Positions 38,341-51,400 of a stretch of 64,000 nt of DNA are shown here, in pieces. Position 1 is the stretch's first letter; every line of letters begins with the position of its first letter. Below the pieces are notes generated by a model that was given only the letters and a program-made list of their open reading frames with translations, had not been told where the DNA came from and made no database searches. The DNA lies in contig OX387200.1 in NCBI GenBank assembly GCA_947561715.1, positions 12,278,501 through 12,342,500 of the forward strand, written 5' to 3'. Both the position numbers and the translations under genes were made by a program. The DNA comes from Ascidia mentula. Lineage: Eukaryota > Chordata > Ascidiacea > Phlebobranchia > Ascidiidae.

Positions 38341-40911
38341 CTGCAAAAAAATATTTTTCATCGAAAAGTCATATACTGCAAAATGGACAAGTGCTGAAAT
38401 CGCATAGTTACATACGTTGTGCAACCGCAAAAGCAATACTGGAGTATCAGCGTTTTCCACTGTATAATAAAGCTTGTACTGCAAAAAAATATTTTTCATC
38501 GAAAAGTCATATACTGCAAAATAGACAAGTGCTGAAATCGCACAGTTGCATACGTTGAGCAACCGCAATAGCAATACTGGAATACCAGCGTTTTCCACTG
38601 TATAACAAAGCTTGTACTGAAAAAAATTATTTTTTATCGAAAAGTCGTATACTGCAAAATGGACAAGTACTGAAATCTCATAGTTTCATACGTTGTGCAA
38701 CCACAAAAGTAATACTGGAGTACCAGCGTTTTCCACTGTATAATAAAGCTTGTACTGAAAAAAATATTTTTCATCGAAAAGTCATATACTGCAAAATGGA
38801 CAAGTGCTGAAATCGCATAGTTACGTACGTTGTGCAACCGCAAAAGCAATACTGGAGTATCAGCGTTTTCCACTGTATAATAAAGCTTGTACTGAAAAAA
38901 ATTATTTTTTATCGAAAAGTCATATACTGCAAAACGGACAAGTACTGAAATCTCATAGTTTCATACGTTGTGCAACCGCAAAAGCAATACTGGAGTATCA
39001 GCGTTTTCCACTGTATAATAAAGCTTGTACTGCAAAAAAATATTTTTCATCGAAAAGTCATATACTGCAAAATGGACAAGTGCTGAAATCGCATAGTTAC
39101 ATACGTTGTGCAACCGCAATAGCAATACTGGAGTATCAGCGTTTTCCACTGTATAATAAAGCTTGTACTGCAAAAAAATATTTTTCATCGAAAAGTCATA
39201 TACTGCAAAATGGACAAGTACTGAAATCTCATAGTTACATACGTTGTGCAACCGCAAAAGCAATACTGGAGTACCAGCGTTTTCCACTGTATAATAAAGC
39301 TTGTACTGAAAAAAATTATTTTTTATCGAAAAGTCATATACTGCAAAATGGACAAGTGCTGAAATCGCATAGTTACATACGTTGTGCAACCGCAAAAGCA
39401 ATACTGGAATATCAGCGTTGTCCACTGTATAATAAAGCTTGTACTGCAAAAAAATATTTTTCATCGAAAAGTCATATACTGCAAAATGGACAAGTGCTGA
39501 AATCGCATAGTTGCATACGTTGTGCAACCGCAAAAGCAATACTGGAGTATCAGCGTTTTCCACTGCATAATAAAGCTTGTACTGCAAAAAAATATTTTTT
39601 TTATCGAAAAGTCATATACTGCAAAATAGACAAGTGCTGAAATCTCATAGTTACATACGTTGTGCAACCGCAAAAGCAATACTGGAGTACCAGCGTTTTC
39701 CACTGCATAATAAAGCTTGTACTGAAAAAAATTATTTTTTATCGAAAAGTCATATACTGCAAAATGGACAAGTGCTGAAATCGCATAGTTACATACGTTG
39801 TGCAACCGCAAAAGCAGTACTGGAGTATCAGCGTTTTCCCCTGTATAATAAAGCTTGTACTGAAAAAAAATATTTTTTATCGAAAAGTCATATACTGCAA
39901 AATGGACAAGTGCTGAAATCGCATAGTTACATACGTTGTGCAACCGCAAAAGCAATACTGGTATATCAGCGTTGTCCACTGTATAATAAAGCTTGTACTG
40001 CAAAAAAATATTTTTCATCGAAAAGTCATATACTGCAAAATGGACAAGTGCTGAAATCGCATAGTTACATACGTTGTGCAACCGCAAAAGCAATACTGGA
40101 GTATCAGCGTTGTCCACGGTATAATAAAGCTTGTACTGCAAAAAAATATTTTTCATCGAAAAGTCATATACTGCAAAATAGACAAGTGCTGAAATCGCAC
40201 AGTTGCATACGTTGAGCAACCGCAAAAGCAATACTGGAATACCAGCGTTTTCCATTGTATAACAAAGCTTGTACTGAAAAAAATTATTTTTTATCGAAAA
40301 GTCGTATACTGCAAAATGGACAAGGACTGAAATCTCATAGTTTCATACGTTGTGCAACCGCAAAAGCAATACTGGAGTACCAGCGTTTTCCACTGTATAA
40401 TAAAGCTTGTACTGAAAAAAATATTTTTCATCGAAAAGTCATATACTGCAAAATGGACAAGTGCTGAAATCGCATAGTTACGTACGTTGTGCAACCGCAA
40501 AAGCAATACTGGAGTATCAGCGTTTTCCACTGTATAATAAAGCTTGTACTGAAAAAAATTATTTTTTATCGAAAAGTCATATACTGCAAAACGGACAAGT
40601 ACTGAAATATCATAGTTTCATACGTTGTGCAACCGCAAAAGCAATACTGGAGTATCAGCGTTTTCCACTGTATAATAAAGCTTGTACTGCAAAAAAATAT
40701 TTTTCATCGAAAAGTCATATACTGCAAAATGGACAAGTGCTGAAATCGCATAGTTACATACGTTGTGCAACCGCAAAAGCAATACTGGAGTATCAGCGTT
40801 TTCCACTGTATAATAAAGCTTGTACTGCAAAAAAATATTTTTCATCGAAAAGTCATATACTGCAAATTGGAAAAGTGCTGAAATCGCACAGTTGCATACG
40901 TTGTGCAACCG

Positions 40912-42015
40912 CAAAAGCAATACTGGAATATCAGCGTTTTCCACTGTATAACAAAGCTTGTACTGAAAAAAATTATTTTTTATCGAAAAGTCATATACTG
41001 CAAAATGGACAAGTACTGAAATCTCATAGTTACATACGTTGTGCAACCGCAAAAGCAATACTGGAGTACCAGCGTTTTCCACTGTATAATAAAGCTTGTA
41101 CTGAAAAAAATTATTTTTTATCGAAAAGTCATATACTGCAAAATGGACAAGTGCTGAAATCTCATAGTTACATACGTTGTGCAACCGCAAAAGCAATACT
41201 GGAGTATCAGCGTTTTCCAATGTATAATAAAGCTTGTACTGCAAAAAAATATTTTTCATCGAAAAGTCATATACTGCAAAATGGACAAGTGCTGAAATCG
41301 CATAGTTACATACGTTGTGCAACCGCAAAAGCAATACTGGAGTATCAGCGTTTTCCACTGTATAATAAAGCTTGTACTGCAAAAAAATATTTTTCATCGA
41401 AAAGTCATATACTGCAAATTTGAAAAGTGCTGAAATCGCACAGTTGCATACGTTGTGCAACCGCAAAAGCAATACTGGAATACCAGCGTTTTCCACTGTA
41501 TAATAAAGCTTGTACTGCAAAAAAATATTTTTCATCGAAAAGTCATATACTGCAAAATGGACAAGTGCTGAAATCGCATAGTTACATACGTTGTGCAACC
41601 GCAAAAGCAATACTGGAGTATCAGCGTTTTCCACTGTATAATAAAGCTTGTACTGCAAAAAAATATTTTTCATCGAAAAGTCATATACTGCAAAATGGAC
41701 AAGTGCTGAAATCGCATAGTTACATACGTTGTGCAACCGCAAAAGCAATACTGGAATATCAGCGTTGTCCACTGTATAACAAAGCTTGTACTGAAAAAAA
41801 TTATTTTTTGTCGAAAAGTCATATACTGCATAATGGACAAGTGCTGAAATCTCATAGTTACATACGTTGTGCAACCGCAAAAGCAATACTGGAGTATCAG
41901 CGTTTTCCCCTGTATAATAAAGCTTGTACTGAAAAAAAATATTTTTTATCGAAAAGTCATATACTGCAAAATGGACAAGTGCTGAAATCTCATAGTTACA
42001 TACGTTGTGCAACCG
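40912..42015 (+). repeat. 1,104-bp (8-monomer) tandem duplication, copy 1
   Basis: Exactly eight monomers repeated at 42016-43119. The copies share the rare changes 'ttccaatgtat' (41217/42321) and 'gcaaatttgaaaag' (41416/42520). The latter puts a stop into the open frame of both copies. Confidence 0.9.
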
Positions 42016-43119
42016 CAAAAGCAATACTGGAATATCAGCGTTTTCCACTGTATAACAAAGCTTGTACTGAAAAAAATTATTTTTTATCGAAAAGTCATAT
42101 ACTGCAAAATGGACAAGTACTGAAATCTCATAGTTACATACGTTGTGCAACCGCAAAAGCAATACTGGAGTACCAGCGTTTTCCACTGTATAATAAAGCT
42201 TGTACTGAAAAAAATTATTTTTTATCGAAAAGTCATATACTGCAAAATGGACAAGTGCTGAAATCTCATAGTTACATACGTTGTGCAACCGCAAAAGCAA
42301 TACTGGAGTATCAGCGTTTTCCAATGTATAATAAAGCTTGTACTGCAAAAAAATATTTTTCATCGAAAAGTCATATACTGCAAAATGGACAAGTGCTGAA
42401 ATCGCATAGTTACATACGTTGTGCAACCGCAAAAGCAATACTGGAGTATCAGCGTTTTCCACTGTATAATAAAGCTTGTACTGCAAAAAAATATTTTTCA
42501 TCGAAAAGTCATATACTGCAAATTTGAAAAGTGCTGAAATCGCACAGTTGCATACGTTGTGCAACCGCAAAAGCAATACTGGAATACCAGCGTTTTCCAC
42601 TGTATAATAAAGCTTGTACTGCAAAAAAATATTTTTCATCGAAAAGTCATATACTGCAAAATGGACAAGTGCTGAAATCGCATAGTTACATACGTTGTGC
42701 AACCGCAAAAGCAATACTGGAGTATCAGCGTTTTCCACTGTATAATAAAGCTTGTACTGCAAAAAAATATTTTTCATCGAAAAGTCATATACTGCAAAAT
42801 GGACAAGTGCTGAAATCGCATAGTTACATACGTTGTGCAACCGCAAAAGCAATACTGGAATATCAGCGTTGTCCACTGTATAACAAAGCTTGTACTGAAA
42901 AAAATTATTTTTTGTCGAAAAGTCATATACTGCATAATGGACAAGTGCTGAAATCTCATAGTTACATACGTTGTGCAACCGCAAAAGCAATACTGGAGTA
43001 TCAGCGTTTTCCCCTGTATAATAAAGCTTGTACTGAAAAAAAATATTTTTTATCGAAAAGTCATATACTGCAAAATGGACAAGTGCTGAAATCTCATAGT
43101 TACATACGTTGTGCAACCG
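42016..43119 (+). repeat. 1,104-bp (8-monomer) tandem duplication, copy 2
   Basis: Partner of 40912-42015. It ends just before the hybrid monomer at about 43172 that marks the change of HOR family. Confidence 0.9.
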
Positions 43120-43171
43120 CAAAAGCAATACTGGTATATCAGCGTTGTCCACTGTATAATAAAGCTTGTAC

Positions 43172-43196
43172 TGCAAAAAAATTATTTTTTGTCGAA
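43172..43196 (+). repeat. hybrid monomer at the HOR-family boundary
   Basis: The A/T segment reads tgcaaaaaaa followed by ttattttttgtcg. The first half is the tgc-type and the second half the 'gtcg' type that elsewhere follows tga. The monomer is one base too long, so it breaks the open frame. It looks like a recombination join between two monomer subtypes. Confidence 0.75.
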
Positions 43197-43845
43197 AAGT
43201 CATATACTGCATAATGGACAAGTGCTGAAATCTCATAGTTACATACGTTGTGCAACCGCAAAAGCAATACTGGAGTATCAGCGTTTTCCCCTGTATAATA
43301 AAGCTTGTACTGAAAAAAAATATTTTTTATCGAAAAGTCATATACTGCAAAATGGACAAGTGCTGAAATCGCATAGTTACATACGTTGTGCAACCGCAAA
43401 AGCAATACTGGTATATCAGCGTTGTCCACTGTATAATAAAGCTTGTACTGCAAAAAAATATTTTTCATCGAAAAGTCATATACTGCAAAATGGACAAGTG
43501 CTGAAATCGCATAGTTGCATACGTTGTGCAACCGCAAAAGCAATACTGGAGTATCAGCGTTTTCCACTGTATAATAAAGCTTGTACTGCAAAAAAATATT
43601 TTTTTTATCGAAAAGTCATATACTGCAAAATAGAAAAGTGCTGAAATCTCATAGTTACATACGTTGTGCAACCGCAAAAGCACTACTGGAGTACCAGCGT
43701 TTTCCACTGTATAATAAAGCTTGTACTGAAAAAAATTATTTTTTATCGAAAAGTCATATACTGCAAAATGGACAAGTGCTGAAATCTCATAGTTACATAC
43801 GTTGTGCAACCGCAAAAGCAATACTGGAGTATCAGTGTTTTCCAC

Positions 43846-46800
43846 TGTATAATAAAGCTTGTACTGCAAAAAAATATTTTTCATCGAAAAGTCATATACT
43901 GCAAATTGGAAAAGTGCTGAAATCGCACAGTTGCATACGTTGTGCAACCGCAAAAGCAATACTGGAGTATCAGCGTTTTCCACTGTATAATAAAGCTTGT
44001 ACTGCAAAAAAATATTTTTCATCGAAAAGTCATATACTGCAAAATGGACAAGTGCTGAAATCGCATAGTTACATACGTTGTGCAACCGCAAAAGCAATAC
44101 TGGAATATCAGCGTTGTCCACTGTATAATAAAGCTTGTACTGCAAAAAAATATTTTTCATCGAAAAGTCATACACTGCAAAATGGACAAGTGCTGAAATC
44201 GCATAGTTACATACGTTGTGCAACCGCAAAAGCAATACTGGAGTACCAGCGTTTTCCACTGTATATTAAAGCTTGTGATGAAAAAAATTATTTTTTATCG
44301 AAAAGTCATATACTGCAAAATGGACAAGTGCTGAAATCTCATAGTTACATACGTTGTGCAACCGCAAAAGCAATACTGGAGTATCAGCGTTTTCCACTGT
44401 ATAATAAAGCTTGTACTGCAAAAAAATATTTTTTATCGAAAAGTCATATACTGCAAAATGGACAAGTGCTGAAATCGCACAGTTGCATACGTTGTGCAAC
44501 CGCAAAAGCAATACTGGAGTATCAGCGTTTTCCACGGTATAATAAAGCTTGTACTGAAAAAAAATATTTTTTATCGAAAAGTCATATACTGCAAAATGGA
44601 CAAGTGCTGAAATCGCATAGTTACATACGTTGTGCAACCGCAAAAGCAATACTGGAATATCAGCGTTGTCCACTGTATAATAAAGCTTGTACTGCAAAAA
44701 AATATTTTTCATCGAAAAGTCATATACTGCAAAATGGACAAGTGCTGAAATCGCATAGTTACATACGTTGTGCAACCGCAAAAGCAATACTGGAGTATCA
44801 GCGTTTTCCCCTGTATAATAAAGCTTGTACTGCAAAAAAATATTTTTCATCGAAAAGTCATATACTGCAAAATGGACAAGTGCTGAAATCGCACAGTTGC
44901 ATACGTTGTGCAACCGCAAAAGCAATACTGGAGTATCAGCGTTTTCCACTGTATAATAAAGCTTGTACTGAAAAAAAATATTTTTTATCGAAAAGTCATA
45001 TACTGCAAAATGGACAAGTGCTGAAATCGCATAGTTACATACGTTGTGCAACCGCAAAAGCAATACTGGAATATCAGCGTTGTCCACTGTATAATAAAGC
45101 TTGTACTGCAAAAAAATATTTTTCATCGAAAAGTCATATACTGCAAAATGGACAAGTGCTGAAATCGCATAGTTAAATACGTTGTGCAACCGCAAAAGCA
45201 ATACTGGAGTATCAGCGTTTTCCACTGTATAATAAAGCTTGTACTGCAAAAAAATATTTTTCATCGAAAAGTCATATACTGCAAAATGGACAAGTGCTGA
45301 AATCGCATAGTTACATACGTTGTGCAACCGCAAAAGCAATACTGGAATATCAGCGTTGTCCACTGTATAACAAAGCTTGTTCTGAAAAAAATTATTTTTT
45401 GTCGAAAAGTCACATACTGCAAAATGGACAAGTGCTGAAATCTCATAGTTACATACGTTGTGCAACCGCAAAAGCAATACTGGAGTATCAGCGTTTTCCA
45501 CTGTATAATAAAGCTTGCACTGCAAAAAAATATTTTTCATCGAAAAGTCATATACTGCAAAATGGACAAGTGCTGAAATCGCATAGTTACATACGTTGTG
45601 CAACCGCAAAAGCAATACTGGAGTATCAGCGTTTTCCACTGTATAATAAAGCTTGTACTGAAAAAAAATATGTTTTATCGAAAAGTCATATACTGCAAAA
45701 TGGACAAGTGCTGAAAATAAAGCTTGTACTGCAAAAAAATATTTTTCATCGAAAAGTCATATACTGCAAAATGGACAAGTGCTGAAATCGCATAGTTACA
45801 TACGTTGTGCAACCGCAAAAGCAATACTGGAATATCAGCGTTGTCCACTGTATAATAAAGCTTGTACTGCAAAAAAATATTTTTCATCGAAAAGTCATAC
45901 ACTGCAAAATGGACAAGTGCTGAAATCGCATAGTTACATACGTTGTGCAACCGCAAAAGCAATACTGGAGTACCAGCGTTTTCCACTGTATATTAAAGCT
46001 TGTAATGAAAAAAATTATTTTTTATCGAAAAGTCATATACTGCAAAATGGACAAGTGCTGAAATCTCATAGTTACATACGTTGTGCAACCGCAAAAGCAA
46101 TACTGGAGTATCAGCGTTTTCCACTGTATAATAAAGCTTGTACTGCAAAAAAATATTTTTTATCGAAAAGTCATATACTGCAAAATGGACAAGTGCTGAA
46201 ATCGCACAGTTGCATACGTTGTGCAACCGCAAAAGCAATACTGGAGTATCAGCGTTTTCCATGGTATAATAAAGCTTGTACTGAAAAAAAATATTTTTTA
46301 TCGAAAAGTCATATACTGCAAAATGGACAAGTGCTGAAATCGCATAGTTACATACGTTGTGCAACCGCAAAAGCAATACTGGAATATCAGCGTTGTCCAC
46401 TGTATAATAAAGCTTGTACTGCAAAAAAATATTTTTTATCGAAAAGTCATATACTGCAAAATGGACAAGTGCTGAAATCGCATAGTTACATACGTTGTGC
46501 AACCGCAAAAGCAATACTGGAGTATCAGCGTTTTCCCTTGTATAATAAAGCTTGTACTGCAAAAAAATATTTTTTATCGAAAAGTCATATACTGCAAAAT
46601 GGAAAAGTGCTGAAATCGCACAGTTGCATAAGTTGTGCAACCGCAAAAGCAATACTGGAATACCAGCGTTTTCCACTGTATAACAAAGCTTGTACAGAAA
46701 AAAAATTATTTTTTATCGAAAAGTCATATACTGCAAAATGGACAAGTGCTGAAATCTCATAGTTACATACGTTGTGCAACCGCAAAAGCAATATTGGAGT

Positions 46801-48468
46801 ATCAGCGTTTTCCACTGTATAATAAAGCTTGTACTGAAAAAAATATTTTTCATCGAAAAGTCATATACTGCAAAATGGACAAGTGCTGAAATCGCATAGT
46901 TACATACGTTGTGCAACCGCAAAAGCAATACTGGAATATCAGCGTTGTCCACTGTATAATAAAGCTTGTACTGCAAAAAAATATTTTTCATCGAAAAGTC
47001 ATATACTGCAAAATGGACAAGTGCTGAAATCGCATAGTTGCATACATTGTGCAACCGCAAAAGCAATACTGGAGTATCAGCGTTTTCCCCTGTATAATAA
47101 AGCTTGTACTGCAAAAAAATATTTTTTATCGAAAATTCATATACTGCAAAATAGACAAGTGCTGAAATCGCACAGTTGCATACGTTGTGCAACCGCAAAA
47201 GCAATGCTGGAGTATCAGCGTTTTCCACTGTATAATAAAGCTTGTACTGCAAAAAAATATTTTTCATCGAAAAGTCATATACTGCAAAATGGACAAGTGC
47301 TGAAATCGCATAGTTACATACGTTGTGCAACCGCAAAAGCAATACTGGAGTATCAGCGTTTTCCACTGTATAATAAAGCTTGTACTGCAAAAAAATATTT
47401 TTCATCGAAAAGTCATATACTGCAAAATGGACAAGTGCTGAAATCGCATAGTTACATACGTTGTGCAACCGCAAAAGCAATACTGGAGTATCAGCGTTTT
47501 CCACTGTATAATAAAGCTTGTACTGAAAAAAAATATTTTTTATCGAAAAGTCATATACTGCAAAATGGACAAGTGCTGAAATCGCATAGTTACATACGTT
47601 GTGCAACCGCAAAAGCAATACTGGAATATCAGCGCTGTCCACTGTATAATAAAGCTTGTACTGCAAAAAAATATTTTTCATCGAAAAGTCATATACTGCA
47701 AAATGGACAAGTGCTGAAATCGCATAGTTGCATACGTTGTGCAACCGCAAAAGCAATACTGGAGTATCAGCGTTTTCCCCTGTATAATAAAGCTTGTACT
47801 GCAAAACAATATTTTTTATCGAAAAGTCATATACTGCAAAATAGACAAGTGCTGAAATCGCACAGTTGCATACGTTGTGCAACCGCAAAAGCAATACTGG
47901 AATACCAGCGTTTTCCACTGTATAACAAAGCTTATACTGAAAAAAATTATTTTTTATCGAAAAGTCATATACTGCAAAATGGACAAGTACTGAAATCTCA
48001 TAGTTTCATACGTTGTGCAACCGCAAAAGCAATACTGGAGTACCAGCGTTTTCCACTGTATAATAAAGCTTGTACTGAAAAAAATATTTTTCATCGAAAA
48101 GTCATATACTGCAAAATGGACAAGTGCTGAAATCGCATAGTTACATACATTGTGCAACCGCAAAACAATACTGGAGTATCAGCGTTTTCCACTGTATAAT
48201 AAAGCTTGTACTGAAAAAAATTATTTTTTGTCGAAAAGTCATATACTGCAAAATGGACAAGTGCTGAAATCGCATAGTTACATACGTTGTGCAACCGCAA
48301 AAGCAATACTGGAATATCAGCGTTGTCCACTGTATAATAAAGCTTGTACTGCAAAAAAATATTTTTCATCGAAAAGTCATATACTGCAAAATGGACAAGT
48401 GCTGAAATCGCATAGTTGCATACGTTGTGCAACCGCAAAAGCAATACTGGAATATCAGCGCTGTCCAC
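43846..48468 (+). repeat. 4,623-bp tandem duplication, copy 1
   Basis: 33 full monomers plus the 71-bp remnant, less 2 bp net from 1-bp length variants. It repeats at 48469-53091 with a constant offset of 4,623 bp. Shared private features are 'gttaaatac' (45174/49797), the truncated monomer (45679/50302), 'catacattgtgc' (47043/51666), 'cataagttgtgc' and 'caaaacaatactgg' (48163/52786). Differences noticed are 46262 (T here, C at 50885) and 47807 (C here, A at 52430). Confidence 0.93.
45679..45749 (+). repeat. 71-bp truncated monomer, HOR marker 1
   Basis: The monomer lacks 67 bp: 'gtgctgaaa' is joined directly to 'ataaagcttg'. The distance between successive 'cgaaaag' motifs is 71 bp instead of 138. 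The preceding A/T segment has the private change 'tatgttttatcg'. Confidence 0.93.
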
Positions 48469-51400
48469 TGTATAATAAAGCTTGTACTGCAAAAAAATAT
48501 TTTTCATCGAAAAGTCATATACTGCAAATTGGAAAAGTGCTGAAATCGCACAGTTGCATACGTTGTGCAACCGCAAAAGCAATACTGGAGTATCAGCGTT
48601 TTCCACTGTATAATAAAGCTTGTACTGCAAAAAAATATTTTTCATCGAAAAGTCATATACTGCAAAATGGACAAGTGCTGAAATCGCATAGTTACATACG
48701 TTGTGCAACCGCAAAAGCAATACTGGAATATCAGCGTTGTCCACTGTATAATAAAGCTTGTACTGCAAAAAAATATTTTTCATCGAAAAGTCATACACTG
48801 CAAAATGGACAAGTGCTGAAATCGCATAGTTACATACGTTGTGCAACCGCAAAAGCAATACTGGAGTACCAGCGTTTTCCACTGTATATTAAAGCTTGTG
48901 ATGAAAAAAATTATTTTTTATCGAAAAGTCATATACTGCAAAATGGACAAGTGCTGAAATCTCATAGTTACATACGTTGTGCAACCGCAAAAGCAATACT
49001 GGAGTATCAGCGTTTTCCACTGTATAATAAAGCTTGTACTGCAAAAAAATATTTTTTATCGAAAAGTCATATACTGCAAAATGGACAAGTGCTGAAATCG
49101 CACAGTTGCATACGTTGTGCAACCGCAAAAGCAATACTGGAGTATCAGCGTTTTCCACGGTATAATAAAGCTTGTACTGAAAAAAAATATTTTTTATCGA
49201 AAAGTCATATACTGCAAAATGGACAAGTGCTGAAATCGCATAGTTACATACGTTGTGCAACCGCAAAAGCAATACTGGAATATCAGCGTTGTCCACTGTA
49301 TAATAAAGCTTGTACTGCAAAAAAATATTTTTCATCGAAAAGTCATATACTGCAAAATGGACAAGTGCTGAAATCGCATAGTTACATACGTTGTGCAACC
49401 GCAAAAGCAATACTGGAGTATCAGCGTTTTCCCCTGTATAATAAAGCTTGTACTGCAAAAAAATATTTTTCATCGAAAAGTCATATACTGCAAAATGGAC
49501 AAGTGCTGAAATCGCACAGTTGCATACGTTGTGCAACCGCAAAAGCAATACTGGAGTATCAGCGTTTTCCACTGTATAATAAAGCTTGTACTGAAAAAAA
49601 ATATTTTTTATCGAAAAGTCATATACTGCAAAATGGACAAGTGCTGAAATCGCATAGTTACATACGTTGTGCAACCGCAAAAGCAATACTGGAATATCAG
49701 CGTTGTCCACTGTATAATAAAGCTTGTACTGCAAAAAAATATTTTTCATCGAAAAGTCATATACTGCAAAATGGACAAGTGCTGAAATCGCATAGTTAAA
49801 TACGTTGTGCAACCGCAAAAGCAATACTGGAGTATCAGCGTTTTCCACTGTATAATAAAGCTTGTACTGCAAAAAAATATTTTTCATCGAAAAGTCATAT
49901 ACTGCAAAATGGACAAGTGCTGAAATCGCATAGTTACATACGTTGTGCAACCGCAAAAGCAATACTGGAATATCAGCGTTGTCCACTGTATAACAAAGCT
50001 TGTTCTGAAAAAAATTATTTTTTGTCGAAAAGTCACATACTGCAAAATGGACAAGTGCTGAAATCTCATAGTTACATACGTTGTGCAACCGCAAAAGCAA
50101 TACTGGAGTATCAGCGTTTTCCACTGTATAATAAAGCTTGCACTGCAAAAAAATATTTTTCATCGAAAAGTCATATACTGCAAAATGGACAAGTGCTGAA
50201 ATCGCATAGTTACATACGTTGTGCAACCGCAAAAGCAATACTGGAGTATCAGCGTTTTCCACTGTATAATAAAGCTTGTACTGAAAAAAAATATGTTTTA
50301 TCGAAAAGTCATATACTGCAAAATGGACAAGTGCTGAAAATAAAGCTTGTACTGCAAAAAAATATTTTTCATCGAAAAGTCATATACTGCAAAATGGACA
50401 AGTGCTGAAATCGCATAGTTACATACGTTGTGCAACCGCAAAAGCAATACTGGAATATCAGCGTTGTCCACTGTATAATAAAGCTTGTACTGCAAAAAAA
50501 TATTTTTCATCGAAAAGTCATACACTGCAAAATGGACAAGTGCTGAAATCGCATAGTTACATACGTTGTGCAACCGCAAAAGCAATACTGGAGTACCAGC
50601 GTTTTCCACTGTATATTAAAGCTTGTAATGAAAAAAATTATTTTTTATCGAAAAGTCATATACTGCAAAATGGACAAGTGCTGAAATCTCATAGTTACAT
50701 ACGTTGTGCAACCGCAAAAGCAATACTGGAGTATCAGCGTTTTCCACTGTATAATAAAGCTTGTACTGCAAAAAAATATTTTTTATCGAAAAGTCATATA
50801 CTGCAAAATGGACAAGTGCTGAAATCGCACAGTTGCATACGTTGTGCAACCGCAAAAGCAATACTGGAGTATCAGCGTTTTCCACGGTATAATAAAGCTT
50901 GTACTGAAAAAAAATATTTTTTATCGAAAAGTCATATACTGCAAAATGGACAAGTGCTGAAATCGCATAGTTACATACGTTGTGCAACCGCAAAAGCAAT
51001 ACTGGAATATCAGCGTTGTCCACTGTATAATAAAGCTTGTACTGCAAAAAAATATTTTTTATCGAAAAGTCATATACTGCAAAATGGACAAGTGCTGAAA
51101 TCGCATAGTTACATACGTTGTGCAACCGCAAAAGCAATACTGGAGTATCAGCGTTTTCCCTTGTATAATAAAGCTTGTACTGCAAAAAAATATTTTTTAT
51201 CGAAAAGTCATATACTGCAAAATGGAAAAGTGCTGAAATCGCACAGTTGCATAAGTTGTGCAACCGCAAAAGCAATACTGGAATACCAGCGTTTTCCACT
51301 GTATAACAAAGCTTGTACAGAAAAAAAATTATTTTTTATCGAAAAGTCATATACTGCAAAATGGACAAGTGCTGAAATCTCATAGTTACATACGTTGTGC

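Larger units (their letters stand above)
16986..43171 (+). repeat. 138-bp satellite array, middle HOR family
   Basis: About 190 monomers continuing the same phase and orientation after the transposon. This family is recognised by frequent monomers with tgaaaaaaattattttttatcg, by 'gcataatgg' monomers paired with gttgtcc, and by the periodic TGA-marker monomer (gttgagcaac) followed by 'aaaagtcgtatac'. TGA markers end at 17856, 19235, 22410, 25168, 26548, 29860, 31932, 35798, 38558 and 40215. Their spacings differ by whole numbers of monomers, apart from 1-2 bp caused by length-variant monomers. Several blocks inside are duplicated and annotated separately. There is no gene in this stretch. Confidence 0.97.
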
